Shown here one piece after another: positions 1 to 6,000 of a stretch of 23,085 nucleotides of DNA (the first letter of the stretch is position 1; each line of letters starts with the position of its first letter). The notes under the pieces were generated by a model. That model was not told the DNA's origin. It did no database searches and saw only the letters and a list, made by a program, of their open reading frames with translations. The translations under genes were made by a program, and so were the position numbers. Source of the stretch: a virus. The stretch covers positions 1-23,085 of the IMG/VR virus record IMGVR_UViG_3300031232_000033. The stretch is one strand, 5' to 3'.

Positions 1-3
1 GAC

Positions 4-645
4 ATGCGCGTGTACGCGGTCGACGTGATGCCGTGGGAGATCCATCCCGGGCACTGGGCGACGCTCAAGGATGACTACCGCATCCGCTACAGCATCGGCG
101 CGAAGGTCACGAAGCGCGATGACGTCCGCAAGGAATTCAACCCGGACCAGTCCCGCGATGATCACGGACGCTGGGATAGCGGTGGCAACTTCAGCTCGCT
201 GAAGACGATGCCGAGCGAGATCGACGGCGTGCCCATCGAGAAGCGCACGCTGGACAGCAACGTCCTAGCAATCGCCAACGGGAACGGGATCCTCGTAAAC
301 ACGAACCGGAAGTCCTCGGCCGTGTGGAAGAACATGGTCGAATATCAGCAGAAGGCGTTCGACGCAGGTTGGCAGTCATCGCCCGACCCCAATCACATCG
401 TCTACCACGAGCTGGGCCATGTGCTGTCGAAGCGCGGCGGTGGCATCGACAAGGATTCGTACCGCACCAACACGAATGGCAACAGCAACCCGTACTTCAA
501 GACGACTGCCGCAAAGGTGAGCAGATATGCAGGCACCAACGGGCAGGAGTACGTGGCGGAGGTCTACGCGGCCACGCGCGCGGGTCGCAGCTTCGATGCG
601 GACGTGATGCGGGTCTACTCTGACCTCGGAGGGCCGAAGCTGTGA
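4..645 (+). CDS. HExxH metallopeptidase-like phage effector (5' end uncertain)
   Basis: A 213-residue product if the first ATG is the start. The frame is open to the left edge of the window, so it may begin upstream and the ribosome site cannot be seen. Residues 43-61 hold the tag KEFNPDQSRDDHGRW followed by GG, the same kind of tag that opens the next gene. The region after the tag contains YHELGH (His135, Glu136, His139), a zincin active-site pattern, and about 45 residues later QEYVAEVYA, whose Glu182 or Glu186 could be the third zinc ligand. Peptidase domains of this type are known next to MuF-type minor head proteins. The N-terminal 40 residues are not recognised and could be the tail of a longer head protein. 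It overlaps the next gene by 4 bases (GTGA), which suggests coupled translation. Peptidase activity and delivery into the host are inferred. Confidence 0.7.
   Translation: MRVYAVDVMPWEIHPGHWATLKDDYRIRYSIGAKVTKRDDVRKEFNPDQSRDDHGRWDSGGNFSSLKTMPSEIDGVPIEKRTLDSNVLAIANGNGILVNTNRKSSAVWKNMVEYQQKAFDAGWQSSPDPNHIVYHELGHVLSKRGGGIDKDSYRTNTNGNSNPYFKTTAAKVSRYAGTNGQEYVAEVYAATRAGRSFDADVMRVYSDLGGPKL
130..174 (+). repeat. Peptide tag, FNPDQSRD type, copy 1
   Basis: Encodes KEFNPDQSRDDHGRW, followed by DSGG. It lies between an unrecognised N-terminus and the HExxH domain of the first gene. Confidence 0.85.
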
Positions 646-3014
646 CTTCCTACCTGATGCCAGAGATGCAGACTCGCGAAGAACGCCATGCGATGGCGCT
701 CGGCTTCGGGCTGCCAGAGAACTACTTCGATGATGACGCGGACGATCTGGCGAAGGAGTTCAATCCCGACCAGTCTCGCGACGAAGAAGGCCGGTGGGAC
801 GGCGACGAGGGGACGTCCGAGTCGTCGCCCTCTGTCGATCACAGCGCGATCAAGGATGCGATCCGCGAAGCGCGCAAGGAACGCAAGGGCAAGGGCGACG
901 CGCTGCAGCCGGGCATAAACGACATCAAGGGCCGCGGCCCGCAGGGCAATCAGATGACGGGGCTGCTGAAGGGCAACATCCCGATCCTCGTGTCGCCCGT
1001 GTCGGTGGAAGATGCCCAGCGCTATGCCGATGTGGTCCGCGAGTACGAGGCCGATCACGGCGGCGAAGGCGGTTACGATCTGCGCACGCTCGAAGGTCCG
1101 AACGTCGACGTCGCGTTCCCGGCGGGCGCGGGCCTTCACAAGGACATGCACGACGCGCTCGAAAAGGCAGGATTCAGCAAGAAGTGGAAACTGACCGAGG
1201 GCGCGGCGATCAGTCCGGGGGATCTGGCGGATGCGGTTGGCAGCAATCTCGGCCGCTTCAAGGGTTATGAGCGCGTCGGGTTGGCCGAGCACGCGGATTT
1301 CAGCAAGGGCGATCTGCCGGGCCATGACTTCCGCGGGAACCAGTGGGTCGACGGCGGACACGGCGACACGACCGTGTTCCATGGCACCGCGCAGGAGTTC
1401 GAGACGCAGATCACGCGGCAGGGATTGAAGCGCGCCGACGTGAAGATGCCGAACCCGGTGTTCACCACGCGCAGTCTGCGTCTCGCGGAGCGCTACGCCG
1501 AGGACCGCGGCAGCCACGACGACACGAGGCCGGGAGTCCCGCCCTACAACGCGGTCGTGTTCGAGATTCAGCTACCCGAGTCGGCGCGTCGCGACACGGT
1601 CATTCGAGCGACGAAGGACTTCATAGAGGGCCAGCCCGCAACGGTGCTGGAGGTCAATCGCGACATCCCGGCGAGCTGGATTCATGTGCGCTCGCGCGTG
1701 GTCGACGGCAAGTGGCAGCGCCTTGCGAAATCTGATAAGGATGGCCGCATCTATCTAGTCGTGTGTGATGCGCCGATGCCAGTGAAGAAAGGCGATCTGC
1801 CGGGCCACGAATTCCACGGAAACCAGTGGACGCCCGGCGCTGGCACCTCGATCTACCACGTCACGCGTACCGAGACGGCGAAAGAGATCGAGGCCCGCGG
1901 TCTGCTGCCGATGCAGGACACGAACTGGGTACAGGCTGGGAACAAAGAGCGCTACGGCGATGGTGATGTGTTCGCGTTCACGCACGAGGATGACGCGGTT
2001 CGCTGGGCTGGCAAGATGGATTGGGAATTCAATCAGGGCATGGGCACTGGCAAGATCTCCATCGTCGAGATGAAGACGGGCGCGCGGGACAAGTGGAAGA
2101 TCGACACGTCCGATCCGCTCACGCAGGCGAACTCGAAGGGCCCATGGGTGCGGTCATCCGGCAAGGTGCCCGCATCACGCGTCGTCGGCTCGAAGCCAGT
2201 CACCTCGGCGATGATTCGCGACCTCGTCACGCGCGACCGCGAGGGCTTCGGTAAAGGTGATTTGCCGGGGCACGAATTCCGCGGAAACCAGTGGACGTCA
2301 ACGCCAAGAAGTGAATGGGCGAAGGTCGGTGACCGTGTCGTTTCGTCTGGTGGGATGAAGGGCACTGTCCAGCGCGTCCTCCCGCATCGCTCTCTTCATC
2401 AGGTAAGAGTGCTGTGGGACAACGGCCACAACGGTCTGGTCCGCATCACGACTGTCAGGACAATCGTCGAGAAGGGCGATCTACCCGGCCACGAGTTCAG
2501 GGGCAATCAATGGACCGGCGGCCACAGCGCCGAGGTTCAGAAGAAGCTCACGGACTTCGAGGCCGCGCACGCGGGCGATCACATCGAGCACGGGCTCGCG
2601 CTGCTACCCGACGGCACGGCGATGTTCGGCGAGCGCGGCGTCGTTGGCAACGCGACCAGCGTCTACCACACGGCTGAACAGATGGCGGCGATGCGTGGCA
2701 AGGACGTGACGTACACACACAACCATCCGAACGGCTCCGTGATCTCGCTGACGGACATGGAGTTCGCGTATCAGCTCGATCTGCGCGAGCTGCGCGCCGT
2801 GACGCCGAAGTACGTGCACACCATGCGACCCGGGCCCGGCGAAAGCTGGCCTCAGCAGCTCGAAGTAGGCCGGGCGCTGCGCACGATGCAGGAAGGGATC
2901 GGCAGGGACAACGTCCGGGCGGGCCGTGACCGCTCGAAACCTATACCGGAGCACGTCGCGCTGACGCGGCTGTCCAAGGAACTGGGGCTGATCTATGCGC
3001 GCAAGAAGCGCTGA
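642..3014 (+). CDS. Multidomain effector polyprotein: two ART-like domains, small beta module, JAMM-like domain
   Basis: A 790-residue protein starting at a GTG that overlaps the previous stop. It is built of modules separated by tags. Tag KEFNPDQSRDEEGRW is at 38-52; an unrecognised domain lies at about 66-215; KGDLPGHDFRGNQW is at 222-235. Residues 241-352 look like an ADP-ribosyltransferase fold (VFHGT, VFTT, a YA helix, VVFEI). A tag follows at 383-396, then a second ART-like domain at 401-520 (IYHVT, VFAFT, KISIVE, VPASRVV). A tag at 538-551 precedes a roughly 55-residue beta-rich module (SH3/KOW-like, weak), and a tag at 611-624 precedes a C-terminal domain with THNHPNG...SLTD (His693, His695, Ser702, Asp705). 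That last pattern is JAMM-like, but its loop is one residue shorter than in CSN5 or RadC. No signal peptide or membrane segment is visible. Family assignments rest on motifs only; the catalytic roles are inferred. Confidence 0.75.
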   Translation: MTSYLMPEMQTREERHAMALGFGLPENYFDDDADDLAKEFNPDQSRDEEGRWDGDEGTSESSPSVDHSAIKDAIREARKERKGKGDALQPGINDIKGRGPQGNQMTGLLKGNIPILVSPVSVEDAQRYADVVREYEADHGGEGGYDLRTLEGPNVDVAFPAGAGLHKDMHDALEKAGFSKKWKLTEGAAISPGDLADAVGSNLGRFKGYERVGLAEHADFSKGDLPGHDFRGNQWVDGGHGDTTVFHGTAQEFETQITRQGLKRADVKMPNPVFTTRSLRLAERYAEDRGSHDDTRPGVPPYNAVVFEIQLPESARRDTVIRATKDFIEGQPATVLEVNRDIPASWIHVRSRVVDGKWQRLAKSDKDGRIYLVVCDAPMPVKKGDLPGHEFHGNQWTPGAGTSIYHVTRTETAKEIEARGLLPMQDTNWVQAGNKERYGDGDVFAFTHEDDAVRWAGKMDWEFNQGMGTGKISIVEMKTGARDKWKIDTSDPLTQANSKGPWVRSSGKVPASRVVGSKPVTSAMIRDLVTRDREGFGKGDLPGHEFRGNQWTSTPRSEWAKVGDRVVSSGGMKGTVQRVLPHRSLHQVRVLWDNGHNGLVRITTVRTIVEKGDLPGHEFRGNQWTGGHSAEVQKKLTDFEAAHAGDHIEHGLALLPDGTAMFGERGVVGNATSVYHTAEQMAAMRGKDVTYTHNHPNGSVISLTDMEFAYQLDLRELRAVTPKYVHTMRPGPGESWPQQLEVGRALRTMQEGIGRDNVRAGRDRSKPIPEHVALTRLSKELGLIYARKKR
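753..797 (+). repeat. Peptide tag, FNPDQSRD type, copy 2
   Basis: Encodes KEFNPDQSRDEEGRW. The peptide is nearly identical to copy 1 while many third codon positions differ, so the peptide rather than the DNA is conserved. Confidence 0.85.
1305..1346 (+). repeat. Peptide tag, GHEFRGNQW type, copy 1
   Basis: Encodes KGDLPGHDFRGNQW, then VDGG. It separates the unrecognised N-terminal domain from the first ART-like domain. Confidence 0.9.
1788..1829 (+). repeat. Peptide tag, GHEFRGNQW type, copy 2
   Basis: Encodes KGDLPGHEFHGNQW, then TPGAG. It separates the two ART-like domains. Confidence 0.9.
2253..2294 (+). repeat. Peptide tag, GHEFRGNQW type, copy 3
   Basis: Encodes KGDLPGHEFRGNQW. It precedes the small beta-rich module. 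Confidence 0.9.
2472..2513 (+). repeat. Peptide tag, GHEFRGNQW type, copy 4
   Basis: Encodes KGDLPGHEFRGNQW, then TGG. The peptide is identical to copy 3 but the codons differ (for example cta for ttg, agg for cgc, caa for cag). It precedes the JAMM-like domain. Confidence 0.9.
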
Positions 3015-6000
3015 GGGTGGCGCTCACTTAGACGGCGGGTTCCTCAACGATGAGGAGCCGCTCTTCGATGCTGATCTTGTGGAGTCAGACGAAGCGCTGG
3101 AGAAGGGCGATCTACCCGGACATGAGTTTCGAGGGAATCAGTGGACGGGTGGCGGCGGATCGTGGCCGAACGTAGCCACGTCCGACGCGTGGAAAACGCC
3201 GAGGAAAGAATTCGTGGGACCGTACCCGGCCGTCGGCGACTACAACTCGCCGGAGGCTGTAGCATGGCGGCAGAAGGAAGCCGACTGGGATCGCTCGATG
3301 GTGATGGCGCTGACGCAAGGCGACATTACTCAGGAGGACGCGCGCACGCTCGGGTTCTTTAACAGCGAGGGCTATCCGTGGCAGCCGTTGCCCGACACGC
3401 TCTATCACGTCACCAGTGCAGGCGACGCCGTTCAGGTCGAGGGGCTCAAGACGCGGGACGAGTCCGGGAACACCTCCGGTATCGGTGGAGGCACCAGTGA
3501 CACGATCAGCCTGACCAGTGATCGTGCGATGGCCGATCAGTACCTGAATGGGATGCTCCTCGCACACGACGTGATGACTGGCAAGATCACACCGGAGGAT
3601 CTCGTCCAGCAAGCGAAGGACGGTACCGATGCGAAGGGGCCGTCGTACTCGAACCTCTTGGACACGTATTCGCGCGAATCAGCACGGAGCATCGACGGCC
3701 TGCCCTCGCAACTCTACGACACGCTGAACGGCACGCGCTCGTGGTTCGTGGGCGAGGACACGCCACCGGAGAGCGTGGCCCTGCGGCTGTCCTTTCAGGG
3801 CGTGAACGCGAAGGATCTGGGTGACGCGCACCTCGTTGGCGGATTCATGCAGCGCGCGTCCACGAGCGAGGAGCGTGTTCACCAGAAGGCCGAGTTGATC
3901 AACCGCTCCCTGTTCTGGCGAGACGTGGCCGGGGGCCCGGCCAATCCTGCGTTCTTCACCAATGACTGGAACAAGTTCGCGGCAACTCCACGCAGCGACA
4001 TCAAGCTGCTTGAGTTCGAGACCAAGCCGGGATCACAGGGCAAGTACGTGGCCGGGGAGAGTGAGTACCGGGTCGCATCGGGATCCGTGCTTCGCTTGAA
4101 GAGCGTACTGAAAAGCGTGCAGAAGGGTGACGTCCCGGGTCATGCGTTTCACGGCAATCAATACACCGACGGCGGTGCAGACGGGCCCGGATCGCAACCC
4201 GCACAGGTCAAAGGCGTCTTCTTCGACAACCCGCGCGGCAGTTGGGAGGAGGGCGAGAAGGCAAAAGCCGAAGCATCGAAGATGAAGGTTTCAGGTGCCG
4301 TGACGGCAGGGTTCACTGGCCGTCTGCCCGTCGATGAGCTGAAAGGGCTGCCCGGAGAGAACAACGAGCACCTGATCCCGAACATCACGCACGACGATAA
4401 GGGAGCGCCGCTGCGCGACTCCGTGAAAGAGCACGGCATCACGAGCCCGATCTCAATCCAAGTGAACCACCGCGGCGAAGCGTACGTCGCCGAGGGGAAT
4501 CATCGTCTGGCGCTCGCCGCCGAGTTCGGCCACAAGACCGTGCCCGTTCGGGTTTGGTATCGCGCGGGCAGCGAGAACGTCCCGGGTCATTTCAATCTTG
4601 AGACGATGCGCGCGCGCTTCGGCAAGGTTAGGAAGGGTGACGTTGCCGGGCATGAGTTCCATGGCAATCAGTGGACGGGAGGGGGTGGCATCAAGTCGTT
4701 CATGGATGAACTGCACGCGCAGACCAGCACGAACCCACTGAATGAGCGCGAGCGCGTCGCCCCGGGAAGCAATGCCGCCATCGAGGTCTACGCGCACGGC
4801 ACGAGCGCGCACATTTCCGACATCCGTTCGTTCAAGCCCGGAGACAAGACCGGCGCCGGATCGAAGGCGCTGGGGCTGTTGACGGATCTCGCAGACAAGC
4901 ATGGCGTCACCCTGACCCTTATCCCGAAGCACTACGGCGAGCGCGGTCCATCGTCTAGCTCATTGGCCGATTGGTATCGGCGAGCTGGATTCATTGGCAG
5001 CGGCGAGGGATGGGACGTCATGACGCGGGCGCCGAAGACGGTCCTGCACCTCGGTGGCACGATGCGCGAAATCCCTATCGGCAAGCTCGCGAAGGCCGTC
5101 CTCAATCGCCCGGGTCCCGGCGTCACGCCGCTCGAAGCGATGACCGAGGCACACGTCGCGGCGCTGCGCGTGAAGATCCACGAGGCGCTCGATGCCATCG
5201 GCAGGGACATCAGTGACGCCGGGGTCACGTCCTACCTGTCGCTAATCACCACGGCAACGACCGATGCCGACATCGTCGACGGCGTGCTCGATGCCGTGAC
5301 TGACGCGAACTGGCTGGCCGTGTCCGATGCCGTGGACGCCGACATGGTCCGGCAGTTCAAGGTCGGCGCGCAGCTCGAAGCCGTCGACGCCGGTCGCGTG
5401 GCCGTTGACATCGCGACCGACTGGGCCGATGTCCATGCCATTGCCTACGCGGACGCGCGTAGCGCGGAGATGGTCGGGATGAAGTGGGTCGACGGCGAGC
5501 TGGTGGTGAACCCGAACCCGGAGTGGTCGATCCAATCGAGCACCCGCGACATGCTGCGCTCGACCATCGAGCAAGCCGTCACCGACGGCGACTCGGCCAA
5601 GATGCTGGCCGACTCGATCCTAGAGAACACGGCGTTCAGTGAAGAGCGCGCAGACATGATCGCGCGCACGGAACTCAACCTCGCGCATATCGGCGGGCGA
5701 GTTCATACGGCGGAGGAGCTGGGGGCTGTCGGCAAGTACACGCTGCTCGGATCCGAGCACGACACCGAGGTGCCCGAGAGCGACGAGTGCGACGACGCCC
5801 ACGATGCTGGCGTGATCGGGTGGGACGAGGAGTTCGTCGACGGCTACAACTTCCCGGTCTTCCACCCGAACTGCGTCATCTCAGGCACCCGCGTTGCCGC
5901 CGCTGGCGTTCGCGGCGCGTACCGGCGCTTCTACGAAGGGGAAGTCATCACCATTCGCGTCGCGAACCACCCCGACCTTACCGTCACCCCGCACCACCCG

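Noticed and set aside
615-1517. A 300-codon open frame on the minus strand
   Set aside because: Arg/Ala/Leu-rich shadow of the effector gene, with no motif and no convincing ribosome site.
1305-4674. The seven GHEFRGNQW copies as a CRISPR-like or DNA-level repeat array
   Set aside because: Spacing is irregular (about 180 to 980 bases), all copies are in frame, and they differ at synonymous sites. They are peptide repeats.
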